Below, piece by piece: positions 7,113 through 14,738 of a stretch of 64,000 nt of DNA (its first letter is position 1; each line of letters starts with the position of its first letter). A model generated the notes under the pieces. It had not been told where the DNA came from and searched no databases. It worked only from the letters and a program-made list of their open reading frames with translations. The stretch covers positions 1 to 64,000 of the forward strand of contig NZ_JAIVKI010000007.1 in NCBI RefSeq assembly GCF_020524905.1, written 5' to 3'. Source of the DNA: Microbulbifer variabilis (lineage in GTDB: Bacteria > Pseudomonadota > Gammaproteobacteria > Pseudomonadales > Cellvibrionaceae). The position numbers and the translations under genes were made by a program.

Positions 7113-7517
7113 TTGAGTATCCCCCAAATGGCATTTGCTTCTCTATACAGCCACGGCGTCAGCTGTGGCTTTCCTTCACCTGCAGACGATTTTAAGGAAG
7201 CTGCACTCAGCCTTGATGACCATCTGATCACCAGATCGGCCTCAACCTACATGGTTCGTGCCAATGGCGATTCGATGGTGAATGCCGGCATCCACGATGG
7301 TGACCTGTTGATCGTCGATCGCTCCCTAACGCCTGTGCATGGCGATGTGATTGTTGTGGCACTGGACGGCCAGCTCACTTGTAAAATCTTGGACCGACGT
7401 CGGGGAAGATTGCTTCCGGCTAACTCTAACTATCCAGCAATCCCCATATGGGAGGGACAAGAATTGATAGTGGAGGGGGTGGTTAAGGCATCAGTGAGGT
7501 ATCACAGGGGTGACTAA
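7113..7517 (+). CDS. umuD: UmuD-like S24 peptidase, translesion polymerase accessory subunit
   Basis: 134 residues from TTG 7113 or 129 from ATG 7128; neither has a Shine-Dalgarno, and the SOS box abuts the start, so the mRNA leader must be very short. UmuD is the SOS-induced partner of UmuC in DNA polymerase V and is activated by RecA-stimulated self-cleavage. The Cys18-Gly19 cleavage site is kept (VSCGFPSPADD), as are the catalytic Ser54 (GDSM) and Lys91 (QLTCKIL). The C-terminal GHGD-type fold with HDGDLLIVD and HGDVIVVALDG is complete. No umuC follows; the next features are a terminator and tRNA-Ser. It is therefore an orphan umuD, either pairing with a UmuC/DinB encoded elsewhere or remaining after loss of umuC at the island edge. 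Confidence 0.85.
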   Translation: MSIPQMAFASLYSHGVSCGFPSPADDFKEAALSLDDHLITRSASTYMVRANGDSMVNAGIHDGDLLIVDRSLTPVHGDVIVVALDGQLTCKILDRRRGRLLPANSNYPAIPIWEGQELIVEGVVKASVRYHRGD

Positions 7518-7549
7518 TAGTAGACGTCGAGTGAAGCGCTTCAAAAATT

Positions 7550-7573
7550 AAGTGGGGGAACAAGTGGGGGAAT
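7550..7573. repeat. two-copy 12-bp direct repeat near the tRNA end
   Basis: AAGTGGGGGAAC is followed at once by AAGTGGGGGAAT. The pair lies between umuD and the tRNA-Ser terminator, about 55 bases from the tRNA 3' end. Short directly repeated sites beside an attachment site can be integrase arm sites; translated in frame they read KWGNKWGN, which could also be a stub of an integrase C-terminus. Neither reading is proven. Confidence 0.4.
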
Positions 7574-7591
7574 GCAAAGAGCAGAAACAAA

Positions 7592-7615
7592 AAAGCCCTG
7601 AAAAATCAGGGCTTT
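7592..7615 (-). terminator. rho-independent terminator of tRNA-Ser
   Basis: Ten-pair stem AAAGCCCTGA / TCAGGGCTTT with a 4-base loop. On the minus strand it is followed by a T run (complement of the A run at 7589-7594). It lies 12 bases past the tRNA 3' end. The A/T flanks could also let it work rightwards for umuD. Confidence 0.75.
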
Positions 7616-7626
7616 ATGTTTAAAAA

Positions 7627-7714
7627 TGGCGGTGGGGCAGGGATTCGAACCCTGGGACCTGTTACAGTCAACGGTTTTCAAGACCGCCGCTTTCGACCAC
7701 TCAGCCACCCCACC
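7627..7714 (-). tRNA. tRNA-Ser(UGA)
   Basis: 88 nucleotides including an encoded CCA. The acceptor stem GGTGGGG pairs with CCCCACC, the anticodon loop is CTTGAAA giving anticodon TGA, the T arm carries GGTTCGAATCC, and a long variable arm marks it as a serine tRNA. Its 3' end faces the accessory block at 1-7626, the usual geometry for islands and prophages integrated into a tRNA 3' end. The gene is intact, as expected when the integrating element restores the 3' end. Confidence 0.95.
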
Positions 7715-7728
7715 AAATTGTGCTGCGC

Positions 7729-7756
7729 ATTATACATAGCTTCGTGCTACATACAA
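7729..7756 (-). promoter_or_regulatory. sigma-70 promoter of tRNA-Ser
   Basis: Minus strand: -35 TTGTAT (7756-7751), 16-base spacer, perfect -10 TATAAT (7734-7729). This places the start of transcription about 8 bases before the mature tRNA 5' end. The -35 is only a partial match. Confidence 0.6.
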
Positions 7757-7838
7757 CCGTCTTTGTGAAATTTTTTAATAAGTTCAATAGGTTAGGTGAT
7801 TTATTGACCAACCTGACTGGATTCTTCAGGCATAAAAA

Positions 7839-7867
7839 AGCCCCCAGCAGCCACGCTGCTGGGGGCT
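7839..7867 (-). terminator. rho-independent terminator of rne
   Basis: Twelve-pair GC-rich stem (AGCCCCCAGCAG / CTGCTGGGGGCT) with a 5-base loop, 15 bases past the rne stop. On the minus strand it is followed by TTTTTT (complement of the A run 7834-7839). Strong and canonical. Confidence 0.85.
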
Positions 7868-7881
7868 TTGCATGTCGCTAT

Positions 7882-10779
7882 TTAGCCAGCTTCTGCTGAG
7901 TTGCGGTCAGCACCAGCTTGTGTTTGCGCTATACGACGGGCCATACGCGGGTCGTTGGCCGGGCGCGATAGGGCACGTGGGCTGTGCTCAATGGCCGCTG
8001 GTTGAGCGGTGTCCAGTGGTTGCTGAGAGCCTATTTCGCGGTGCTCAGTCACGATAGCCAGCTCAAGCAATGGCTTGGGATTGATGCGCGGGTCATTGCC
8101 TGCGCGGCCCAGAGTTGCCGGTGTGCTGATCTCCTCGGAAGCTATAGCCTCTTCGGCCATTATTTCTTCTCTGGTGATAGTGTCACTTTGCTTTTCTGCC
8201 GCTTTAGCGGCTTCGCTGGCTTCCTGTAGGGCTGTCTCCTCAGCATCTTCCTGCTCTACAGTGGCTTCTTCGGCACTGGAGGCAGTCTTACTGTTTGCCT
8301 GTGTCTCGGTGGTAGCTGCTGCTTGAGCAACTTCCTTGGTTACTGCGGGCTTACTTGCTGATGCGGCAGTGGTCGGCTCTGCTTTTGAGCGGGCCTCTTC
8401 AGTTGGTTTTGCTTCCTCTTGGTTCACAGTGGTCTCCGGCGCAACGGTAGTTTGCGCGGGGGTTTTCTCTGTGGGCTTAGATTCAGCTGCCTGAGTGGGC
8501 TCAGGTGCCTTCTGCTCATTGGGCTTCGGCGCGTTGCTTACAGGGGTGTCGCTGGAGCTTTTGGCCGTGGTATCCATGGATTTTCTGGCTTCGCTTTCTG
8601 CTTCGTCAATGGCTTCATTGACTTCGCAGTTCAGCTCTTCCTGGCTTTGGGCTACGGCTGTGGCGGCAGTATTTTCTTCACGACGACCGCGGCGACGAGC
8701 TTGCGGGCGGCCGCGAACATTACTGGGGCGACGTGACGGGCGCTGCTGATCAGTGCTTTCCTCTACCTCAGAAGTGTTTTCACGGATGTTGCTTTCGGAG
8801 ATATTGCCGAGGCTCTCATCTTTGCGGCGATTGTCCCCACTGCGACGGCGACGGCGACGACGCTGTCCTTCACCGCGATCCGCTCCGCTGTCTCTCTCAT
8901 CGAAAGGCTTTGCGGTCTGTTTGGTCTCTCGCTGTTCTTCGCTCTTGGCGTCTTCACGGCGATCGTCTCTACGGCGGGTCTGGCGCTCACCGCGGTTGCC
9001 TCGGTTGCCACTGCGTTGATTGCGATTACGGTTGCGATTGCGCTGGTAATCTTTGCCGCGACTCTGCGATTTTTGATGCTTTTTGGGCTCTTCTTCTTTG
9101 CTGGTGAAAAGCTCCGCAATAGCGCTTATCAGGCGACTAAATAGGCCTGGCTCTGGTTTTTTCTCTGGAGTCGGTGCCGGTGCGGTGTGCTCAAGCGGTT
9201 GAACAGCAGGTTGCGCCGGTGGGCGCTTCGGCTGCTCTTCTTTTTTGGTGACGGCTTCTTCTACGCTTCCTGAAATTTTATAGGAAGTTTCCAGGGTAGA
9301 AGTGTCGTCATCGCGCAGGCGCTGTACTTCAAAGTGTGGTGTTTCAATCTCCGCGTTAGGTACGACTACTACACGGGTATTGTTGCGCGCTTCAATCTGG
9401 GAAATAGTCTTACGCTTCTCGTTTAGAAGGTAAGTGGCGACATTCACCGGGGTGATTGCTCGGATCTCTGCGCTGCGCTCTTTCTTGGCCTCTTCTTCGA
9501 CTAGGCGCAGGATAGAGAGAGCCAGGGATTTGGTGCCGCGAATGGTGCCCTGGCCGCTACAGCGGGGGCAGACGCGAAAGGTGGTTTCCCCGAGAGATGG
9601 GCGCAGGCGCTGACGTGACATTTCCAGCAGGCCGAAGCGGGAGATGCGGCCAACTTGTACGCGGGCGCGGTCCATGCTGAGAGCTTTCTCCATGCGCTTC
9701 TCGACTTCACGCTGGTTGGATTTGCTCTGCATGTCGATAAAGTCGATCACGACCAGGCCACCCATATCACGCAGGCGCAGTTGGCGAGCAATCTCGTCGG
9801 CAGCCTCCAGGTTGATATTGCGTGCGGTCTCCTCGATGTCGCCACCTTTGGTCGCGCGGGAGGAGTTGATGTCGATAGATACTAACGCTTCGGTAACATC
9901 GATAACGATGGAGCCACCGGAGGGTAGTTTCACTTCTCGTTCAAAAGCGGTCTCAATCTGGCTTTCAATTTGGTAACGGTTGAAGAGCGGAATGGTGTCT
10001 TCGTAGAGCTTTACCTTATGGGCGTAGTGGGGCATTACCTGGCGGGCAAATTCTGCTACGAGCTCATATGCTTTTGGGTCATCAACAATGACTTCGCCGA
10101 TGTCGTCACGCATGTAGTCGCGTATTGCTCGGATTATGACGTCACTTTCCTGAAAGAGGAATTTTGGTGCGCTGTATTTATTTGCGGCATCCGTTATTGA
10201 GTCCCATAGCTTGAGTAGATAGTTGAGATCCCACTGCAGCTCTTCACCACTGCGACCAACTCCGGCAGTGCGCACGATAATGCCCATGCCGGAGGGAACA
10301 TCTACGCTTGCCAGGGCATCACGCAGTTCGGATCGTTCATCACCCTCAATACGGCGTGAGATACCGCCGGCACGGGGATTATTTGGCATCAGTACCAGGT
10401 AGCGCCCGGCGAGGCTGATAAAGGTGGTAAGGGCTGCGCCCTTGTTGCCACGCTCTTCTTTGTCAACCTGAACGATTACTTCCATTCCTTCTTTGACGAC
10501 ATCTTTAATCTTGATGCGGCCTTCGATGTCTTTGGGTTGCTTGAGGAAGTATTCGCGGGAAATTTCTTTCAGGGGAAGGAAGCCGTGGCGCTCTTCGCCA
10601 TAGTCGACAAATGCGGCTTCAAGCGAGGGTTCTACACGGGTAATTTTACCTTTGTAGATGTTGGCTTTTTTCTGTTGGCGGGTGCGATTTTCAATATCCA
10701 AGTCATAGAGCCACTGGCCATCCACCAGGGCTACACGCAACTCCTCGGGTTGGGTTGCGTTAATCAGCATTCTCTTCAT
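7882..10779 (-). CDS. rne: ribonuclease E
   Basis: 965 residues from ATG 10779, chosen because [20 protein letters not shown] is the standard RNase E start and AAGGAAA precedes it; a 9-residue upstream extension is in frame but unsupported. This is the main endonuclease of mRNA decay and of rRNA/tRNA processing and the scaffold of the degradosome. The S1 domain is at about 35-120. The catalytic domain holds [15 protein letters not shown] and VVIDFIDM, whose aspartates match E. coli D303 and D346. The zinc-link CPRCSGQG is near residue 404. From about 510 the protein is a disordered scaffold: an Arg/Asn-rich RNA-binding block ([18 protein letters not shown]), further Arg-rich blocks, then a long Ala/Glu/Thr/Pro-rich tail. 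The unusually long divergent leader upstream suggests the known autoregulation through the 5' UTR. Confidence 0.95.
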   Translation of the reverse strand: MKRMLINATQPEELRVALVDGQWLYDLDIENRTRQQKKANIYKGKITRVEPSLEAAFVDYGEERHGFLPLKEISREYFLKQPKDIEGRIKIKDVVKEGMEVIVQVDKEERGNKGAALTTFISLAGRYLVLMPNNPRAGGISRRIEGDERSELRDALASVDVPSGMGIIVRTAGVGRSGEELQWDLNYLLKLWDSITDAANKYSAPKFLFQESDVIIRAIRDYMRDDIGEVIVDDPKAYELVAEFARQVMPHYAHKVKLYEDTIPLFNRYQIESQIETAFEREVKLPSGGSIVIDVTEALVSIDINSSRATKGGDIEETARNINLEAADEIARQLRLRDMGGLVVIDFIDMQSKSNQREVEKRMEKALSMDRARVQVGRISRFGLLEMSRQRLRPSLGETTFRVCPRCSGQGTIRGTKSLALSILRLVEEEAKKERSAEIRAITPVNVATYLLNEKRKTISQIEARNNTRVVVVPNAEIETPHFEVQRLRDDDTSTLETSYKISGSVEEAVTKKEEQPKRPPAQPAVQPLEHTAPAPTPEKKPEPGLFSRLISAIAELFTSKEEEPKKHQKSQSRGKDYQRNRNRNRNQRSGNRGNRGERQTRRRDDRREDAKSEEQRETKQTAKPFDERDSGADRGEGQRRRRRRRSGDNRRKDESLGNISESNIRENTSEVEESTDQQRPSRRPSNVRGRPQARRRGRREENTAATAVAQSQEELNCEVNEAIDEAESEARKSMDTTAKSSSDTPVSNAPKPNEQKAPEPTQAAESKPTEKTPAQTTVAPETTVNQEEAKPTEEARSKAEPTTAASASKPAVTKEVAQAAATTETQANSKTASSAEEATVEQEDAEETALQEASEAAKAAEKQSDTITREEIMAEEAIASEEISTPATLGRAGNDPRINPKPLLELAIVTEHREIGSQQPLDTAQPAAIEHSPRALSRPANDPRMARRIAQTQAGADRNSAEAG

Positions 10780-11562
10780 GCGTGTCGATTTCCTTGCGTT
10801 GCGCAAAGGTTTGACACCGCTAATTGCAGGCTTGCTTGTTGGCCGCCAAGAGGAGAGGACCTGGTGGCGGGGCAGGGAAATGGGAGAGGCTGTCTATTCC
10901 GCAAATTCAGTCTACGCGGCTTTTCGAGACGAGCGTTCGCCCAATATTTTCACTGCAAAAACTCCGGATATACGCTGCTTTGGTGTTATCCGTTGGCACT
11001 TATCAGCACCTTTCTTCCTTTAGTACCTTATGTTTAGTACTGCCCTATACCAGGGCCGTGGGTTTCCAAGGCCGGGTTGGGCGCCACCCTTCGGTCAGTT
11101 TCAAATTAGGTGGCAAGGTTTGCGTCATTATTACTGGCTCTGCAGTTCGGCTTTTGGCCTGTACCTTTCTTCATTTTGTTGACCAGGTCATTGGAAGCAT
11201 TTGTACCCTGGTTGCCAGTTCGGTCGCTGGCATTATCTGCAGAACGGGACGCAAATTTTGAGTCGTCCTTTCAAGCGCTGCGGGTCGCGGCCCGTCTTAC
11301 CTTCGCGATTGTTACCCACTTAACTGTGGGCTGTTGTGCCGGTGAGGCCCCCTTGAGATTCTCATTTTGGGGAGCGCTCATCTGCTAAGTTTTTATCAAT
11401 AACGCGGGTATACCCGCGCACTGGCCGAACAGCGGTATTTTCTCTGAAACCATGGCTATCTCTTCATGTGGGAAGCCGCCAGTGGCCGAAAACCAGCCGA
11501 ATTCAGGCCGGCCGAATATAGCACGGGCAGGGAGGTGCTTCAATTGTCCCTGCGGTGGCGCT
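10780..11562. other. long divergent intergenic region, rne leader and rluC upstream region
   Basis: 783 bases separate the rne and rluC starts. Several short frames cross it, but none has a good start, ribosome binding site or protein-like composition. RNase E genes of gammaproteobacteria carry a 5' UTR of several hundred bases whose stem-loops let the enzyme cut its own mRNA, so I assign the half nearest rne to that leader. A TAATAAT-like -10 on the minus strand near 11133-11139 would give a leader of about 350 bases, but its -35 is poor. Confidence 0.5.
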
Positions 11563-12570
11563 ATGATGCGCGTCATGCGAAGTACACCTCCCCCTAAAAC
11601 GGCTGCGGCCGACACTCCCTCTGATACCTGGAATCCCTCTGGCGGCGTGCAGTTATTAACTGTGCCCGAGGAGCTGGCTGGTCAGAGGATTGATAATTTC
11701 CTGCAGGCGCGCCTAAAAGGCGTGCCCCGTTCACGCGTCTACCGAATCCTGCGCAAGGGTGAGGTAAGGGTAAATAAAGGACGGGTCAAGGCAGAATACA
11801 AGCTGGCGGCGGGCGATATAGTGCGTGTGCCGCCAATCCGTGCGGCAGAGCAGGCCCCGGCCCCCCTTGCTGGAGAGCAGCTGTGCCAGCTGGTACGAGA
11901 CTCCATACTTTATGATGACAATGGCCTGCTTGTGATCAATAAGCCTGCGGGCCTTGCCGTTCACGGCGGCAGCGGTGTCCGGCTTGGCTTGATTGAGGTG
12001 CTCAGGCAGATGTATCCGCAGAGCCCATTTATTGAGTTGGTACACCGTCTTGATCGGGATACCAGTGGTGCAATCATGGTGGCTCGCAAGCGTGCTGTTT
12101 TGCAGCATGTTCAGTCGGAGCTGAGAGGTGGCCGAATTGGAAAGTCTTATTTGGCGCTGGCGGTGGGTAAGTGGCCCAGAGGTAGAAAGGTTGTTGAGGC
12201 TCCTCTGCGGAAGAATACCCTCAAAAGTGGCGAGCGGATGGTTTCGGTACACCAGGATGGGAAAGCTTCCGAGACGCGTTTCCAGGTGCTGGAGCGTTTC
12301 AAGGCGGCAACACTACTGGCGGCAGAGCCGGTAACCGGCCGCACCCACCAGATTCGCGTGCATGCTCAGTTTGTCGGTTGCCCCTTGGCGGGGGATAGCA
12401 AGTACACCAGTGACGAGGATAACCGCGCGTTTCGCGAGCGAGGATTAAAACGTCTTTTCCTGCACTCTGCTTCGGTGCGATGTACCCTGCCTGACGGTAG
12501 CGCTGTGCATGTTGAAGCGCCTCTGCCCTCTGAAATGCAGGTACTGTTGAAGAAATTGCGGGATGGATAA
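11563..12570 (+). CDS. rluC: 23S rRNA pseudouridine synthase RluC
   Basis: 335 residues from ATG 11563 (GGTGG five bases upstream); ATG 11575 is equally possible and the frame extends to 11452 without support. RluC makes pseudouridines 955, 2504 and 2580 in 23S rRNA. The S4 RNA-binding domain covers about 35-95 (GQRIDNFLQARLKGVPRSRV, then LRKGEVRVNKGRVK, and AGDIVRVPP). The catalytic domain holds HRLDRDTSGAIMVARK with the essential Asp, and GRTHQIRVHAQF further on. Its position divergent to rne and followed by a HAD phosphatase gene 12 bases downstream is the order known from Pseudomonas. Length is slightly above the E. coli 319 because of the N-terminus. Confidence 0.92.
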   Translation: MMRVMRSTPPPKTAAADTPSDTWNPSGGVQLLTVPEELAGQRIDNFLQARLKGVPRSRVYRILRKGEVRVNKGRVKAEYKLAAGDIVRVPPIRAAEQAPAPLAGEQLCQLVRDSILYDDNGLLVINKPAGLAVHGGSGVRLGLIEVLRQMYPQSPFIELVHRLDRDTSGAIMVARKRAVLQHVQSELRGGRIGKSYLALAVGKWPRGRKVVEAPLRKNTLKSGERMVSVHQDGKASETRFQVLERFKAATLLAAEPVTGRTHQIRVHAQFVGCPLAGDSKYTSDEDNRAFRERGLKRLFLHSASVRCTLPDGSAVHVEAPLPSEMQVLLKKLRDG

Positions 12571-12582
12571 GGCGGTTTAGTA

Positions 12583-13227
12583 ATGCTAGTTATCCTTGAT
12601 TGGGATGGCACTATTTGTAATTCCGAAGCGCGGATTGTGGCCTGTATGCTGAGTGCAGCTGAGCGGGTTGGCTTGCCTGTGCTCACTCCTGAGGCGGTGA
12701 GCAATATTATTGGGTTGGGTTTGCCGGAAGCGGCGGCCACCCTTTTTCCAGAAGCTCCCGATGGAGATCGACAGGCGCTGAGGCAATTCTACTCAGAGGA
12801 ATGGATGGCTGCGCGGGTTGAGCCCTTGCCTTTATTTGAGGGGGTGTTGGATACCCTGGATAAATTACTTTCTCAGGGGCACCAGTTAGCGGTTGCCACA
12901 GGAAAGAGTCGCCGCGGTCTCAATCGGGAGTTTGAAGAACATGGTTTGGGGCATTTGTTTGTGGCGAGCCGCTGCGCGGATGAAACTGCTTCCAAGCCCG
13001 ATCCGCGAATGCTCAATGAGCTATTGGTTGAAACCGGTCACGAGGTTGGTGAGGCGGTGATGGTTGGCGACACTACTTATGATTTAGCAATGGCGGCGGC
13101 GATTGGCATGCCTTCAATTGGTGTTAGCTATGGGGCTCACTGCCCGACTCGCCTGCAGGAGTATCGTCCCCAGGCGATTATCGATGAGTTTTCCGGGTTG
13201 CTGGGCTGGTCGCCTCTTACTCCTTAG
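12583..13227 (+). CDS. HAD-family phosphatase (phosphoglycolate phosphatase-like)
   Basis: 214 residues. The four HAD motifs are visible: DWDGT (about 6-10, nucleophile Asp6 and acid/base Asp8), VATGKS (about 105-110), a lysine in SKPDPRM (about 143) and GDTTYD (about 166-171). The cap sits between motifs I and II, typical of the Gph/YjjG type. It should hydrolyse a small phosphomonoester in the cytoplasm; substrate unknown. It begins 12 bases after rluC and is likely co-transcribed with it. The 3' end overlaps the converging maf gene by 11 bases. Confidence 0.85.
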   Translation: MLVILDWDGTICNSEARIVACMLSAAERVGLPVLTPEAVSNIIGLGLPEAAATLFPEAPDGDRQALRQFYSEEWMAARVEPLPLFEGVLDTLDKLLSQGHQLAVATGKSRRGLNREFEEHGLGHLFVASRCADETASKPDPRMLNELLVETGHEVGEAVMVGDTTYDLAMAAAIGMPSIGVSYGAHCPTRLQEYRPQAIIDEFSGLLGWSPLTP

Positions 13228-13816
13228 AGGCAGGTTTTAGGGGGTTTATGCCAAATTCTCCCAGTAGGTCTACCAGGCGGATAAGGGGAAGGCCCACGAG
13301 GGTATTGATATCCGTGCCCTCGAGTTTTTCAAATAAGGCGATGCCGAGGCCCTCAACTTTAAAAGAGCCGGCACAGTCGTAAGGCTTCTCTAATTCCACA
13401 TATCTTTCAATCTGCGCCAGGGTGAGCGGGCGGAAATACACGGTGAATGTTTCCACTGTGCTTGCTTGGCGACCGCTTTCGCTGTCTAAGAGTGACAGGC
13501 CGGTGTGAAATGTGACTTTGTTGCCGGAGCAGGCTTGTAGCTGGGCGATGGCTTTGGTGCGATTGCCAGGCTTGCCTAAAATCCTTCCTTCGTATTCTGC
13601 CACCTGGTCTGAGCCGATGATCAGGGCTTTGGGGTGTTCTTTCGCCAGGGCCAGGGCTTTTTCCTGTGCGAGCCGCAAGGCCAGTGTACCAGCATCCTCT
13701 CCCGGTCTGGCCTCTTCATTTATACGGGGTGCCGCGTGCCGAAAGGGCAGGTGGAGCTGCTGTAATAACGCTCTGCGGTAGGGGGAGCTGGAGGCTAGTA
13801 TCAGTGGGGAGGCCAT
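13217..13816 (-). CDS. yceF: Maf/YceF-type nucleotide pyrophosphatase
   Basis: 199 residues, ATG 13816. Maf proteins are house-cleaning nucleoside triphosphate pyrophosphatases; the YceF subgroup prefers 7-methyl-GTP. Visible signatures are LASSSPYRRALLQQL at the N-terminus, the GSDQVAEYEGRILGKPG segment (about 68-84) with the catalytic Asp, and DCAGSFKVEGLG near residue 145. The GSDQV and AGSFK forms match YceF rather than the dTTP/UTP-specific YhdE. It is transcribed away from the yceD-rpmF operon, as in Pseudomonas, and converges on the HAD gene. Confidence 0.88.
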   Translation of the reverse strand: MASPLILASSSPYRRALLQQLHLPFRHAAPRINEEARPGEDAGTLALRLAQEKALALAKEHPKALIIGSDQVAEYEGRILGKPGNRTKAIAQLQACSGNKVTFHTGLSLLDSESGRQASTVETFTVYFRPLTLAQIERYVELEKPYDCAGSFKVEGLGIALFEKLEGTDINTLVGLPLIRLVDLLGEFGINPLKPASKE

Positions 13817-13885
13817 TATTTGGGCAGTTCCATGGTTGTTTGGTCAATGTTTGTGACCGAGCGATACTGCAGTGACTGAATTGTT

Positions 13886-13914
13886 TTGACAAGGGTAGGG
13901 TGAGTCCATAGAAT
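13886..13914 (+). promoter_or_regulatory. strong sigma-70 promoter for yceD-rpmF-plsX
   Basis: Perfect -35 TTGACA (13886-13891), 17-base spacer, -10 TAGAAT (13909-13914). The expected transcription start, near 13920-13922, lies only 2-4 bases before the yceD ATG (13924). The mRNA would thus be leaderless or nearly so. Confidence 0.75.
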
Positions 13915-13923
13915 TGCGCGCTT

Positions 13924-14466
13924 ATGTCGATAGCCCCCTCTAAATCAGTATTGCCAAAGAGCGTTGACGCTCGAAAATTGGTGCAGCGCGAGCAGTATCT
14001 GGAAGGTGTTTTACCTCTGGAATCACTGGGGCGCCTCCGTGAGGCTGTAGAGTCTGTTGAAGGGGAGGTTGTGGCTGAGATTCAGTTTGCCCGCAACCTG
14101 CAAAATCACCTCACTGTTAGTGGCAAGGTGTCGTGCACGGTGGATTTGCTATGCCAGCGTTGCCTACATCCCGTACGCGAGCAGCTCGAGGCGCAATTTT
14201 GCTGGGGTATCGTTTGGTCTGAAGAGCAGGGCAAAGCCCTCCCCAAAGACTTGGATCCGGTAATTCAGGATGGCGATGAGTTAAACCTTCACCAGATCCT
14301 GGAAGATGAAATTTTGCTTAATCTGCCGATGGTGGCTTATCACGATGCGGAATGTGTCTCTAAGGACAGTTTCCATGTTGGTGAGAAGGAAGCCGAGGCG
14401 GGTGAGCAACGGGAAAACCCCTTTAAAGTGCTGGAGCAGTTGAAGGGTTCTTCGGGGAAATCCTAG
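13924..14466 (+). CDS. yceD: YceD (DUF177), 23S rRNA accumulation protein
   Basis: 180 residues. YceD proteins are linked to 23S rRNA accumulation and nearly always precede rpmF; the exact reaction is not established. The DUF177 signature is visible: LCQRCLHP (about 77-84) with a Cys-x-x-Cys pair, DELNLHQILEDEILLNLPM (about 119-137) and a later AYHDAEC. The tail ends NPFKVLEQLK, the usual NPF-L-LK end of the family. The start codon is almost on the predicted transcription start and has no Shine-Dalgarno, so it is probably read as a leaderless message. rpmF follows after 74 bases. Confidence 0.9.
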   Translation: MSIAPSKSVLPKSVDARKLVQREQYLEGVLPLESLGRLREAVESVEGEVVAEIQFARNLQNHLTVSGKVSCTVDLLCQRCLHPVREQLEAQFCWGIVWSEEQGKALPKDLDPVIQDGDELNLHQILEDEILLNLPMVAYHDAECVSKDSFHVGEKEAEAGEQRENPFKVLEQLKGSSGKS

Positions 14467-14540
14467 ATTTTTCCGGGGAGTTTGGGCTCGCCGGTAGGCG
14501 CCCCGGTTCCAGCGAAATTTGTTTATTTTAGGAGCTAGCA

Positions 14541-14735
14541 ATGGCTGTTCAACAAAACAAGAAGACTCGTTCCCGTCGCGGTATGCGCCGTTCTCACGAC
14601 GCTCTGGGCGCCGGTGCAACTCTCTCCGTAGACCCGACTACCGGTGAAAAACACCGTCGTCACCACGTGACCAAAGACGGTTTTTACCGTGGTCGCAAGG
14701 TGATCGAAATCGGCGGCGGCTCCGAAGAAGAGTAA
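14541..14735 (+). CDS. rpmF: 50S ribosomal protein L32
   Basis: 64 residues with AGGAG upstream (14531-14535). It starts [20 protein letters not shown], the standard bL32 N-terminus, and continues with the [20 protein letters not shown] block. The zinc-binding cysteines of some L32 proteins are absent, as usual in gammaproteobacteria. The acidic tail GGGSEEE is a local extra. plsX starts three bases after its stop, linking ribosome and lipid synthesis genes in one transcript. Confidence 0.97.
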   Translation: MAVQQNKKTRSRRGMRRSHDALGAGATLSVDPTTGEKHRRHHVTKDGFYRGRKVIEIGGGSEEE

Positions 14736-14738
14736 GCC

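Noticed and set aside
7550-7640. Integrase gene remnant (KWGNKWGN and following codons)
   Set aside because: Too short and bounded by a stop upstream; kept only as a direct repeat.
8419-9119. Several open frames on the plus strand opposite the RNase E scaffold region
   Set aside because: They come from the repetitive Ala/Arg/Glu codons of rne and show low-complexity Ser/Cys/Arg-rich products.
10824-11388. Plus-strand frames in the rne leader region
   Set aside because: They overlap one another, lack Shine-Dalgarno sites and do not look like protein.
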